DNA from: Novosphingobium terrae
Lineage (GTDB): Bacteria > Pseudomonadota > Alphaproteobacteria > Sphingomonadales > Sphingomonadaceae
Direction: 5' to 3'
DNA length: 64,000 nucleotides
NCBI RefSeq assembly: GCF_017163935.1
Contig: NZ_JABVZR010000001.1
Span: 3,968,001 to 4,032,000, forward strand
The notes under the pieces were generated by a model, which did no database searches, had not been told where the DNA came from, and was given only the letters and a program-made list of their open reading frames with translations. The translations under genes and the position numbers were made by a program. Of the stretch, positions 44,495 through 55,957 are shown piece after piece; positions within the stretch are counted from its first letter, which is position 1, and each line of letters begins with the position of its first letter.

Positions 44495-44968
44495 ATGTCC
44501 GCACATCACCACCATCACGAACTCTCTGGCGACGGCCTTGTCCACGCCGCCCGCGCTGCTCTGGAGCTGGCGGGCGAGCAATGGACCGACATGCGCGGCG
44601 ATGTGTATGATGCGCTGGCCAGCGAGGGCAAACCGGCCTCGGCCTATGACATTGCCGAGGCGGTGTCGAAGCTGCGCGGCAAGCGTGTGGCGGCCAACAG
44701 CGTCTATCGCATTCTGGACCTCTTCGTGCGGACCAATCTGGCGCGGCGGGTGGAAAGCGCGAATGCCTATATCGCCAACCCGCATCCGGGCTGCCGCCAT
44801 GACTGCATCTTCCTGATCTGCGAAGTCTGCGGCAAGGCCGTACATATCGATGACGACAAGCTGACCGGCGCTCTGGTCGAAGCAGCCAAGGCGGCAGGCT
44901 TTGCCGATGTGCGCCCGGTGGTGGAGCTGCGCGGCATGTGCGCCGATTGCACCGCCGGAGCAGAATAA
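44495..44968 (+). CDS. zur: Fur-family zinc regulator (Zur)
   Basis: 157 residues. The N-terminus carries five consecutive histidines (residues 4-8), then a winged helix (about 30-90) with GKPASAYDIAEAVSKLRGKRVAANSVYRILDLFV, and a C-terminal dimerisation domain with zinc cysteines CEVCG and CADC plus HDCIFLICE. This layout fits Zur better than Fur. No zinc-uptake genes adjoin. A Fe or peroxide-sensing role cannot be excluded. Confidence 0.82.
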   Translation: MSAHHHHHELSGDGLVHAARAALELAGEQWTDMRGDVYDALASEGKPASAYDIAEAVSKLRGKRVAANSVYRILDLFVRTNLARRVESANAYIANPHPGCRHDCIFLICEVCGKAVHIDDDKLTGALVEAAKAAGFADVRPVVELRGMCADCTAGAE

Positions 44969-44972
44969 TCCT

Positions 44973-45356
44973 TCAGAATTGAGTCAGGCTGAGCAGATTG
45001 CCTTCGGGGTCGGGGAACCATGCGACCATGGTTTGGCCATCCGGGGCCGTCCAGACGCCATCTGAGTCCTGACCGAAGCCGTCATAGGTCTTGAACGCCA
45101 CACCCTTGGCTTTCAGCGCGAGGATGGTGGCGCGGATGTCTGCCACGCTCCATCCGAAGGCCGTGTGGGGCTCGGGCTTGTGGCTGGGCAGGTTGGTCAG
45201 GCGCAGCATCGCGCCTTGCCCCAGATCGAAGGCGATGGCGAAATCATCTTCCCCCGTCAGCGGCAGCCCCAGCACATCGGCGTAGAAGGATTTCAACGCT
45301 TGGGGATTGGTGCTGAAGACGAAACCGATGGGATGGGCGCTTGGCGGCAAGGTCAT
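44973..45356 (-). CDS. VOC-superfamily (glyoxalase-like) protein
   Basis: 127 residues, paired beta-alpha-beta-beta-beta modules: IGFVFSTNPQALKSFYADVLGLPL and FGWSVADIRATILALKAKGVAFKTYDG...VAWFPDPEGNLLSLTQF. Glyoxalase/bleomycin-resistance/dioxygenase fold; activity unknown. Start chosen where GGAG precedes the ATG at 6 nt. Convergent with zur, with only 4 bp between stops. Confidence 0.85.
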   Translation of the reverse strand: MTLPPSAHPIGFVFSTNPQALKSFYADVLGLPLTGEDDFAIAFDLGQGAMLRLTNLPSHKPEPHTAFGWSVADIRATILALKAKGVAFKTYDGFGQDSDGVWTAPDGQTMVAWFPDPEGNLLSLTQF

Positions 45357-45417
45357 GGCAGGCTCCATGGCTGGAACCGTGCCAATCTCTCACCGCCTGA
45401 GGCTGCCGTCAAACCCT

Positions 45418-47187
45418 TCAGCGCACGCCGTGCATCAGGCGCTTGAGCAGCGGCGCAATCGCCAGCAGCACCACGCCCACAGCCACCGACGACCAGCCGA
45501 TCTGGCGGTAGGTGGCGATATAGGTTTCAAGGCTGAGCTTGAGGTTGGTCACCTCGCCGCCCACGGTCTTCACCGTCGCCAGCTGCGCCAGCAGGCCCGC
45601 GCCATACTCACCCAGCGCCATGGAGAGATACCATGTGCCCATCATCAGGCCGACCACACGCGGGATGGCCAGCTTGGTGATCATGGAAAGTCCCACGGGC
45701 GAGAGGCACAGCTCGGCGATCGAATGGATCACATAGAGCCCGGCCAGCCAGATCAGCCCCACCTTGAAGCTGGGCCCCACGAATTGCGCGCCCAGCACCA
45801 GAAACAGGAAGCCCGCGCCCACGCCGATCAGGCCCAGCGCGAATTTCACGGGAATCGAGGGCTCCCACCCCTTGCGGCCCAGCACGCTCCACAGCGCGCC
45901 CATCACCGGCGCCAGCAGGATGATCGCCACCGAGTTGAACTGCTGCGTCTGCGGCGCGGACATCCTCAGGCTGCCCCAGAGGGTGAGATCGGTGTTGCGG
46001 TCGGCAAAGAGGGTGAGGGAGGAACCGGCCTGCTCGAACAGGCTCCAGAACACGGTGTTGAAGGTGATCAGCACCATGGCGGCCACCATCATCTGGAATT
46101 CCTTGCGGCTGCCCACCCGCCATGACCAGATCAGGATCGCGGGCAGGGCAATCGCGAAGGTGCCGCAGAGAAACTTGCCCATCAGCGGCAGGCCCAGCAG
46201 ATAACCGGCCAGGCCCGCGCCCGCGACTGGCTCGGGCGTGTCCATCAAATTGACGAAGAGCAGGTAGAACAGCGGGATCGCCAGCACGGCCAGCGCATAG
46301 ATCGTCCAGGCGCGATCACCACCCTCGCGCTGCGGGGTTTCGCCATAGCCGGCCAGACGCCCGCCATCGAAACGCAGCATCGCCCAGGCCAGCAGCATCA
46401 CCGCGCCCGCCGAGCCGAAACCGGCGGGCCAGCCATAGGCGTCGGCCAGCCATGGCGCCACCGTCTGCCCGATCATCGAGCCGAGGTTGATGCCCATGTA
46501 GAAGATGGTGAAACCGGCGTCGCGGCGGCGGTCGCCCTGTTCGTACAGCGCGCCGACCATGGTCGAGATGTTGGGTTTGAAGAAGCCATTGCCCACCGCC
46601 ACGGCGGAGAGCGCCATCAGCATCAGGGCCACGCGCCAGCCTTCGCGCACGGCGCCTTCCTTCAGCGCGCCGGGGGCCAGATGGCGGGCGACATGGCCGT
46701 CAGCGGCCAGCAGGTCGATGCTGCCATCGTCATTGCCGCGAATCTGCTCGGGGCTTCCATTCACGATCACCACGCGGCGTTCATCCGCGCCGCTGGTGGG
46801 GCCATCGCGGAAATGTTCGATCACCACCTCGTGGCGCGCGCCGTCGAATTCGACCCAGGGTTTGGCCGCATGGCCACCAAAGGCCAGCGTGAAATAGCCC
46901 GCCGCCATCACCAGCGCGCCGAATTTCACCGAGCGTTTCGAGCCCAGAAACTGGTCCGCCACCAGACCGCCCGCCAGTGGCGTGAGGTAAACCAGCGCGG
47001 TATAGCCGCCATAGATCCCGGTCGAGGCGTGATCGCCCAGCACGAAATGCTTGGTGAGATAAAGGGTTAGCAGCGCCCGCATGCCGTAGAAGCCGAAACG
47101 CTCCCACATCTCGATCGAGAACAGGCGGGCAAGCTGCGCGGGGTGCCCCATCCATTGGCGTGGGGCGGTGTTCGAAGCATCTCTCAT
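45418..47187 (-). CDS. Proton-dependent oligopeptide transporter (POT/PTR2 family)
   Basis: 589 residues, about 14 helices. The family signature EMWERFGFYGMRALLTLYL is in helix 1, then YGGYTALVYLTPLAGGLVADQFLGSKRSV, and FKPNISTMVGALYEQGDRRRDAGFTIFYMGINLG. Imports di- and tripeptides across the inner membrane. A ~100-residue extracytoplasmic insert follows helix 4 (HAAKPWVEFDGARHEVV...DGHVARHLA). Divergent from a short GntR regulator that may control it. Confidence 0.92.
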   Translation of the reverse strand: MRDASNTAPRQWMGHPAQLARLFSIEMWERFGFYGMRALLTLYLTKHFVLGDHASTGIYGGYTALVYLTPLAGGLVADQFLGSKRSVKFGALVMAAGYFTLAFGGHAAKPWVEFDGARHEVVIEHFRDGPTSGADERRVVIVNGSPEQIRGNDDGSIDLLAADGHVARHLAPGALKEGAVREGWRVALMLMALSAVAVGNGFFKPNISTMVGALYEQGDRRRDAGFTIFYMGINLGSMIGQTVAPWLADAYGWPAGFGSAGAVMLLAWAMLRFDGGRLAGYGETPQREGGDRAWTIYALAVLAIPLFYLLFVNLMDTPEPVAGAGLAGYLLGLPLMGKFLCGTFAIALPAILIWSWRVGSRKEFQMMVAAMVLITFNTVFWSLFEQAGSSLTLFADRNTDLTLWGSLRMSAPQTQQFNSVAIILLAPVMGALWSVLGRKGWEPSIPVKFALGLIGVGAGFLFLVLGAQFVGPSFKVGLIWLAGLYVIHSIAELCLSPVGLSMITKLAIPRVVGLMMGTWYLSMALGEYGAGLLAQLATVKTVGGEVTNLKLSLETYIATYRQIGWSSVAVGVVLLAIAPLLKRLMHGVR

Positions 47188-47246
47188 CGCGGCAGGCTTA
47201 GAGCATCGGGCAAAAAAGTGGGAACCGGATTTTCGTAAAAAGCGAT

Positions 47247-47298
47247 GTCGTAATGAAACGTCAGATCGGGTGCGAAAAGCGCCCGATTGCATTACGAC
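47247..47298. repeat. Imperfect palindrome of a second intergenic repeat type
   Basis: GTCGTAATG ... CATTACGAC (9-bp arms) encloses GATCGGGTGC-GAAAA-GCGCCCGAT. It is preceded at 47208-47238 by GTGGGAACCGGATTTTCG, a motif I recall from short palindromic repeats in many alphaproteobacteria. Lies between the POT and GntR genes. Distinct from the 14-copy family. Confidence 0.55.
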
Positions 47299-47358
47299 CA
47301 AGGTCCAAATCCCGCAGGAATGCTTGCGTGAGAGGCTGTATTATGGCACTGATGCACC

Positions 47359-47706
47359 ATGGTCGCATCACCCAAACCCGTCTATCTCAAGCTGCGCGAT
47401 ATGATCGCCGCAGCCATCATCGATGGCACCTATCCGGAAGGGACATTGCTCCCCTCGGTGCGGGCGCTGGCAGCCGAGCAGGGCGCCAATCCGCTCACCG
47501 TGGCCAAGGCTTACCAGCAGTTCCAGCTGGACGGTCTGGTGGAGGTGCAGCGCGGCGTGGGCATGCTGGTGGCCCCCAATGCGGCAACCCGCCTGCGCAA
47601 GACCGAGCGCGACCAGTTCCTCACCGAAGAGTGGCCCGCCATCCGCCAGCGCATCGACCGCCTTGGCCTGGACGCGCAAGAGTTGCTGGCGAAGCAGCCG
47701 GGCTGA
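47359..47706 (+). CDS. Short GntR regulator (YtrA-like)
   Basis: 115 residues: winged helix (5-75) KPVYLKLRDMIAAAIIDGTYPEGTLLPSVRALAAEQGANPLTVAKAYQQFQLDGLVEVQRGVGMLV plus a ~35-residue helical tail, with no effector domain. YtrA-type regulators often control neighbouring transport operons, so the divergent POT transporter gene (171 bp between starts) is the likely target. Confidence 0.85.
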   Translation: MVASPKPVYLKLRDMIAAAIIDGTYPEGTLLPSVRALAAEQGANPLTVAKAYQQFQLDGLVEVQRGVGMLVAPNAATRLRKTERDQFLTEEWPAIRQRIDRLGLDAQELLAKQPG

Positions 47707-47757
47707 GAATCTGCTGCAAAAAATGGGCCTGTCCCATTTCCGGATTGGCAGGAACTC

Positions 47758-47787
47758 TTGACTGTTCCGCAACTTATGTCACTTATA
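47758..47787 (+). promoter_or_regulatory. Probable promoter of ihfB
   Basis: TTGACT, 17-19 bp spacer, then CTTATA/TTATAT, ~90 bp upstream of the ihfB start. Confidence 0.5.
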
Positions 47788-47806
47788 TGCATTGCACTGA
47801 TGGAAT

Positions 47807-47843
47807 GATGCCGCCGGCCGGAAGTGGGACCGGCGGAGGCATC
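47807..47843 (+). promoter_or_regulatory. Structured 5' leader hairpin before ihfB
   Basis: GATGCC-GCCGG pairs with CCGGC-(GGA bulge)-GGCATC around a 12-nt loop, 30 bp before the start codon. No T-tract follows, so it is not an obvious terminator; it may influence ihfB translation. Confidence 0.4.
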
Positions 47844-47873
47844 GGGTGCTTTATACGGGTTGGGGGAAGTTCA

Positions 47874-48158
47874 ATGATCCGATCGGAATTGCTTCAGGCT
47901 CTGTCCAAGGCGAACCCGGAACTGCGGGCCGATGATGTCGAGCGCGTGGTCGATGTGTTCTTCGATGAAATCGCTCAGCGCCTGGCCGAAGGCGGCCGCG
48001 TTGAACTGCGCGGCTTCGGCGCCTTTTCCTCGCGTGAGCGCGAACCCCGCAAGGGCCGCAATCCGCGCACCGGCGAATCGGTGGACGTGCCCGGCAAGCG
48101 CGTGCCCTTCTTCAAGCCCGGCAAGGAAATGCGCGCGCGCCTGAACGTCGAGGGCTGA
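47874..48158 (+). CDS. ihfB: Integration host factor beta subunit
   Basis: 94 residues, HU/IHF fold. MIRSELLQALSKANPELRADDVERVVDVFFDEIAQRLAEGGRVELRGFGAFS, beta-arm REPRKGRNPRTGESVDVPGKRVPFFKPGKEMRARLN. The beta-type features (RIELRGFGSF-like block, FKPGKE.R) favour IhfB over HU. Sequence-specific DNA bending with IhfA. GGGGGAAG ribosome site. Confidence 0.93.
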   Translation: MIRSELLQALSKANPELRADDVERVVDVFFDEIAQRLAEGGRVELRGFGAFSSREREPRKGRNPRTGESVDVPGKRVPFFKPGKEMRARLNVEG

Positions 48159-48217
48159 TTCGCGCTGGTTTCAGGGCTCTTGCTCCGTCTGGCGCGATCT
48201 GCCACAGGCAACAGCGC

Positions 48218-48302
48218 GCGGACGTGGCGGAATGGTAGACGCCGGAGACTTAAAATCTTCTGAGCCTTGCTCGTGCGGGTTCGAGTCCCGCCGTCCGCAC
48301 CA
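48218..48302 (+). tRNA. tRNA-Leu (anticodon TAA)
   Basis: 85 nt with encoded CCA and a long variable arm. Acceptor GCGGACG/CGTCCGC, anticodon loop ACTTAAAAT region with TAA, T-arm GCGGG-TTCGAGT-CCCGC. Confidence 0.97.
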
Positions 48303-48330
48303 AATCTTCCTGAAGGTTTTTAAGGGATTG

Positions 48331-48524
48331 AAGCAGGGGGTGTTACACCCCCTGCACCCCCGTGACGTCTTCCGACACGGATGAAACGCCAAGCCAGATC
48401 ACAGCGCGAACGTCCCACCGCCGGAGGCTTTTATGCCTGCGGCGCTGCGGGCCTCGCTCCATGGCCGAACCCGTGGCGCAAGGCTGACATTCATGGGAGC
48501 GCGAGGGGGTAACCCCCTCGCATT
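48331..48524 (-). repeat. Mosaic palindromic intergenic repeat, copy L (gamma-alpha)
   Basis: Left second-type hairpin GCAGGGGGTG/CACCCCCTGC with ACCCCCGTGACGTCTTCC and CCCACCGCCGGAGG; right end TGACATTCATGGGAGCGC with GCGAGGGGG/CCCCCTCGC. It lies between tRNA-Leu and the ligI stop (8 bp). Confidence 0.87.
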
Positions 48525-48532
48525 TTCCTTTC

Positions 48533-50492
<1,960 letters not shown>

Positions 50493-50536
50493 GATGGGGT
50501 GTCCTCTCAGATTATTCGGTCAAGAAGGAAGTGAAG

Positions 50537-50726
50537 ATGCGAGGGTCATAACCCTCGCGCTCCCTTTAATGTCTGCCTCGCGCCACGGGTTCGGCCTTGC
50601 GCTGACTTTGCAGCGCCGCAGGCATGAAAGCCTCCGGCGGTGGGACGTTTGCGCAGCCATCTGGCTTGGCGCTTCATCCGTGTCGGGAGACGTAACGGGG
50701 GTGCAGGGGGCGTAACGCCCCCTGCT
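50537..50726 (+). repeat. Mosaic palindromic intergenic repeat, copy M (alpha-gamma) inside the lig operon
   Basis: Left hairpin GCGAGGGT/ACCCTCGC with CGCTCCCTTTAATGTCT; right half GCCTCCGGCGGTGGGACG, GTCGGGAGACGTAACGGGGG and hairpin GCAGGGGGCG/CGCCCCCTGC. It sits between ligK (9 bp from its stop) and ligU (44 bp before its start). Confidence 0.88.
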
Positions 50727-50734
50727 TTCATCCC

Positions 50735-51406
50735 TTAAATATACTTCAGGCCTTCCTTTTCGAGACGCTCCCGCATCTTGTACATGTCGAGACCCAGAAT
50801 ACCGGAAGCCAGCTTCTCGCGCTTCTCGCCTTCGTTGGCCTCACGTGCCTGAGCGGCGGCCAGAACCTCGGCGGCCTTCTCGCGCGGCACGACCACCACG
50901 CCGTCGTCATCGGCCACGATCACGTCGCCCGGCTGCACGGCGGCATTGGCGCAGACCACCGGCACGTTCACCGAGCCCAGCGTGTTCTTCACCGTGCCCT
51001 GCGCCGAGACGGCCTTGGACCACACGGGGAAGTTCATCTCGGTCAGATCGCGCACGTCGCGCACGCCCGCGTCGATGATGAGGCCGCGGCAGCCGCGGGC
51101 CTGAGCGCTGGTGGCCAGCAGATCGCCAAAATAGCCGTCCTCGCAAGGCGAAGTGGGAGCGAGGAGCAACACGTCACCTTCCTTCAACTGCTCGATGGCG
51201 ACATGGACCATCCAGTTGTCGCCAGGGGCGGCGCTGATCGTTACGGCGCTGCCCGCGATGCGCGCACCGGCGTAGATGGGGCGCATATAGGCCGCCAAAA
51301 GCCCGGTGCGGCCCTGCGCCTCATGGACGGTGGCCACGCCGCATTTGGCAAGGCCGTCGATCACTTCCGGATCGGCGCGGAGGATATTCTGGACGACGAC
51401 ACCCAT
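50735..51406 (-). CDS. ligK: 4-Carboxy-4-hydroxy-2-oxoadipate aldolase
   Basis: 223 residues, RraA-like class II (divalent metal) aldolase. It cleaves CHA to pyruvate and oxaloacetate, the last step of PCA 4,5-cleavage. N-terminal [14 protein letters not shown], then [24 protein letters not shown], and the RD motif of the family in [10 protein letters not shown], followed by [15 protein letters not shown]. First gene of ligK-ligU-ligI, divergent from the LysR regulator gene with 103 bp between. Confidence 0.95.
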   Translation of the reverse strand: MGVVVQNILRADPEVIDGLAKCGVATVHEAQGRTGLLAAYMRPIYAGARIAGSAVTISAAPGDNWMVHVAIEQLKEGDVLLLAPTSPCEDGYFGDLLATSAQARGCRGLIIDAGVRDVRDLTEMNFPVWSKAVSAQGTVKNTLGSVNVPVVCANAAVQPGDVIVADDDGVVVVPREKAAEVLAAAQAREANEGEKREKLASGILGLDMYKMRERLEKEGLKYI

Positions 51407-51486
51407 GGGGGTTCTCCTCTGATCTGTTTGGCGCGTGGGATGGGCCTTTGGCGGTCATCAGGGAAAGCGGAAGTCTGGCGCGGCTA

Positions 51487-51500
51487 TTAGATTTCGCTAA
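51487..51500. promoter_or_regulatory. Possible LysR-regulator operator
   Basis: TTAG-N6-CTAA inverted repeat (T-N-A type LysR box) in the short divergent region, 9 bp before the regulator start. By eye only. Confidence 0.35.
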
Positions 51501-51509
51501 GATGGTGCG

Positions 51510-52682
51510 ATGGAGATCTGGGATTTCAACCTGAGGCATCTGGCCGCCATCACGCGGATTTCGGAACTTGGCACGATGATCGCGGCCGCCGAGGCGGTGA
51601 GTCTGACCCAACCGGCCATAACACAGGCCTTAGGACGGATGGAGGACCAACTCGGCCTGCCGCTGTTCGAGCGGCGGCACAACGGCATGGTGGAGACCGA
51701 GGCGGCGCGTCTGCTGGTGCCGCGATTTCGCGCGGCGTTGGATCATATCGGCTCGCCGCATGTCACCATGTCGCGGTTGCGGGCGATGCTGGCGCTGGCC
51801 GATGCCGGGTCTTACGTGGGGGCGGCGCAGATTACCGGGCTGTCGCTGCCCTCGCTGCATCGCGCGGTGAATGATCTGTCGCTCTCGATGCGGCGGCAGC
51901 TGGTGGCGCGGCGCGGCAAGGCGATCATGCTGACCGAGGCGGGGCGGGCGATGGCGCGCTCGCTGCGACTCGGGCGGATCGAGCTGGAGACGGCGCTGGC
52001 CGAACTCGCCTCGCTGAAAGGTGACGAGCAGCGCAGTCTGGCGGTGGGGGCGATGCCGCTGTCGCGGGCGCGGGTGCTGCCGGCGGCCGTGACTCGCTTT
52101 GTGCGACGGCACCCGCAGGTGCGGCTGCGCATTGTGGAGGGATCGCGCGCGGAACTGGTCGAGCCCTTGCGCAACGGCGCCATCGATCTGATGATCGGCG
52201 CGCTGCGCCAGCCGCTGATGGAGCCCGATCTGGTGCAGACGGAGCTGTTCCTCGACCATCCGGTGGTGCTGGGGCGGCGCGAACATCCGCTGGCGGGGCA
52301 GGCGCCCAGCCTGCAGGATCTGGCGCAATGGCCATGGATCATCGCCGCCAAGGGCGCGCCTTTGCGCGATGCGTGGGAGCAGATGTTCACCCGCGCCGGG
52401 CTCGATCAGCCGCAGGTGCTGGTGGAGGCCGGATCGGTGATGACCATCCGCCAATTGCTGATCGAAAGCGATTGCCTCACGCTGCTGTCTCCCGATCAGG
52501 TTTCGGTGGAGCTGGAGGCGGGATGGCTCACCACGCTGTGTGCCGCGCCGCCGGGGCTGGCGCGCATGATTGGCGTCACAACGCGCGCTTCATGGGTTCC
52601 CACACAGGTTCAGGTCGATTTTATCGAGCAACTGCATCAGCTTACGCAATCTCATCAGGATCGCGATCCGCAACAGGATTAG
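51510..52682 (+). CDS. LysR-type regulator with two tandem HTH domains (LigR-like)
   Basis: 390 residues, about 90 longer than usual for the family. First HTH at 8-70 (LRHLAAITRISELGTMIAAAEAVSLTQPAITQALGRMEDQLGLPLFERR), second LysR-like HTH at 88-150 (RLRAMLALADAGSYVGAAQITGLSLPSLHRAVNDL), then a periplasmic-binding-fold effector domain (about 165-375). It lies between the divergent ligK operon and the ligJABC operon, so it probably controls both, sensing a pathway intermediate. Confidence 0.88.
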   Translation: MEIWDFNLRHLAAITRISELGTMIAAAEAVSLTQPAITQALGRMEDQLGLPLFERRHNGMVETEAARLLVPRFRAALDHIGSPHVTMSRLRAMLALADAGSYVGAAQITGLSLPSLHRAVNDLSLSMRRQLVARRGKAIMLTEAGRAMARSLRLGRIELETALAELASLKGDEQRSLAVGAMPLSRARVLPAAVTRFVRRHPQVRLRIVEGSRAELVEPLRNGAIDLMIGALRQPLMEPDLVQTELFLDHPVVLGRREHPLAGQAPSLQDLAQWPWIIAAKGAPLRDAWEQMFTRAGLDQPQVLVEAGSVMTIRQLLIESDCLTLLSPDQVSVELEAGWLTTLCAAPPGLARMIGVTTRASWVPTQVQVDFIEQLHQLTQSHQDRDPQQD

Positions 52683-52749
52683 CATGATCTTATAACCAGC
52701 GGGCAGTTCCGATTGGCTGTTTTGCGCGATCAGGGGCAGGTCCGGCGGC

Positions 52750-53583
52750 ATGACGCTCAACCCCGCCACCTCGCTGCCCCTATCGCTCGCCCTGATCGGC
52801 TTTGGCGAGGCGGGGGAGACCTTTGCCAGTGCTGCCGGATGGCGCGCGGGCAATGAACTCAACGCGGGGGCCTGCGATCTGAAGTCCGAGCGACTGGCTC
52901 AGGCCCAGACGCTGGGGCTGGGCACGGGTGAGGCCAAGGCCGTGCTGACCGGCGCCGATCTGGTGCTGTGCCTCGTCACCGCCGATGAGGCGCTGCCTGC
53001 CGCCGTGGCCTCCGCGCCGCTGCTGCCCAAGGGCTCGATCTGGTGCGACGGCAATTCGGTGGCACCCGGCACCAAGCGCGCCGCCGCCGAGGCCATCGAG
53101 AAGGCGGGCGGCATCTATGTCGATATGGCGATTCTGGCGCCGGTGAATCCGGCCAAGCTCGATGTGCCGCTGCTGCTGAGCGGCGCGGCGGCGCAGGATG
53201 CCGCAAAGCTGCTGGCCCGCGCCGGTTTCCGCAACATTCGCGTGGTGGGTGACGAGGTGGGCCGTGCCAGCGCGATCAAGATGATCCGCTCGGTGATGGT
53301 CAAGGGCGTGGAAGCGCTAACCGCCGAGATGATGATGGCCGCCCAGAAGGCAGGCGTGGTGGACGAGGTTATCGCCTCGCTCGACGCCAGCGAGAAGCCC
53401 AGGCCCTGGGCCGAAAAGGCCGCCTACAACATCGAGCGCATGGTGACTCACGGCGCGCGCCGCGCCGCCGAAATGGAAGAGTCGGCCAAGACTCTCGAAG
53501 GACTCGGCATCGAGCCGCTGATGACCAGCGGCACCGTCGCCCGCCAGCGCGAGATGGCCGGGCGGAAAGACCGTTTGATCTGA
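52750..53583 (+). CDS. 6-Phosphogluconate-dehydrogenase-like oxidoreductase (DUF1932)
   Basis: 277 residues. Rossmann NAD(P) loop LALIGFGEAGETFASAAGW at ~13-31, catalytic-helix region GDEVGRASAIKMIRSVMVKGVEAL with the conserved lysine, and the DUF1932 C-terminal helices. It resembles beta-hydroxyacid dehydrogenases. First gene of the ligJABC transcript (57 bp before ligJ), so it may act on a hydroxy-acid intermediate or by-product of the pathway; I know no assigned function. Confidence 0.75.
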   Translation: MTLNPATSLPLSLALIGFGEAGETFASAAGWRAGNELNAGACDLKSERLAQAQTLGLGTGEAKAVLTGADLVLCLVTADEALPAAVASAPLLPKGSIWCDGNSVAPGTKRAAAEAIEKAGGIYVDMAILAPVNPAKLDVPLLLSGAAAQDAAKLLARAGFRNIRVVGDEVGRASAIKMIRSVMVKGVEALTAEMMMAAQKAGVVDEVIASLDASEKPRPWAEKAAYNIERMVTHGARRAAEMEESAKTLEGLGIEPLMTSGTVARQREMAGRKDRLI

Positions 53584-53640
53584 ATCCGGTTGAGCATCGC
53601 TCACCGAAACCGCACAAATTTCGAAGGGAAGGATAGCAAC

Positions 53641-54661
53641 GTGACTTTGGTGATCGACTGCCACGGGCATTACACCACAGCGCCTGACGCCCATACCGCA
53701 TGGCGCGACGCGCAGAAGGCTGCTTTCAAGGCTGGCGAGGCGGCACCCGCCTATCCCGCCATCAGCGACGACGAGATCCGCGAGACGATCGAGAAGAACC
53801 AGCTGCGCCTCATCAAGGAGCGCAAGGCGGATCACACGATCTTTTCGCCGCGCGCCTCCACCATGGCGCATCATGTCGGCGATCAGCAGGTCAGCGAAAG
53901 CTGGTCGATCCATTGCAACAATCTGATCGCCCGCGTGGTGGAGCTGTTCCCCGAGACCTTCACCGGCGTCTGCCAGCTGCCGCAGAACCCGCAGAGCGAT
54001 CTGTCGGTCTCGATCAAGGAGCTGCGCCGCTGCGTTGAGGAGCTGGGCTTTATCGGCTGCAACCTCAACCCCGATCCGGGCGGCGGCCACTTCACCAGCC
54101 CGCCGCTCACGCACGAATACTGGTTCCCCATGTATGAGGCGATGAGCGAGCTGGACGTGCCCGCGATGATCCACGTCTCGGGCAGCTGCAACCCGGCGCA
54201 GCATGCCACCGGCGCCTTCTACATCGCGGCGGACACCATCGCTTTCATGCAGCTGCTGGAAGGCGATCTCTTTGCGCGCTTCCCCAATCTGCGCTTCATC
54301 ATCCCGCATGGCGGCGGCGCGGTGCCCTATCACTGGGGGCGCTATCGCGGTCTGGCCGATATGCTCAAGAAGCCCGCTCTGGACGGGCATCTGATGAACA
54401 ATGTGTTCTTCGACACCTGCGTCTACCATCAGCCGGGCATCAACCTGCTGAACGAAGTGATCGAGACCAAGAACATCCTGTTCGGCAGCGAAATGGTCGG
54501 CGCGGTGCGCGGCATCGACCCCACCACCGGCCAGTATTTCGATGACACGAAGCGTTATATCGACGCTCTGCCCGTCACCGACGAGCAGCGTCATGCCATT
54601 TTCGAAGGCAATGCCCGCCGCGTTTTCCCGCGTCTGGATGCCAAGCTGAAGGCCATGGGCC

Positions 54662-54669
<8 letters not shown>
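53641..54669 (+). CDS. ligJ: 4-Oxalomesaconate hydratase
   Basis: 342 residues, amidohydrolase-superfamily hydratase with length as in SYK-6 LigJ. N-terminal VIDCHGHYTTAP (metal His pair), FSPRASTMAHHVGD, NLNPDPGGGHFTSPPLT, MIHVSGSCNP, IIPHGGGAVPYHWGRYRG and LFGSEMVGAVRGID. Adds water to oxalomesaconate giving CHA. Start GTG 53641 was chosen for the GGAAGGA site 8 nt upstream. Its end overlaps ligA by 8 bp. Confidence 0.94.
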
Positions 54670-55946
<1,277 letters not shown>

Positions 55947-55957
55947 GGATTGCTCCC

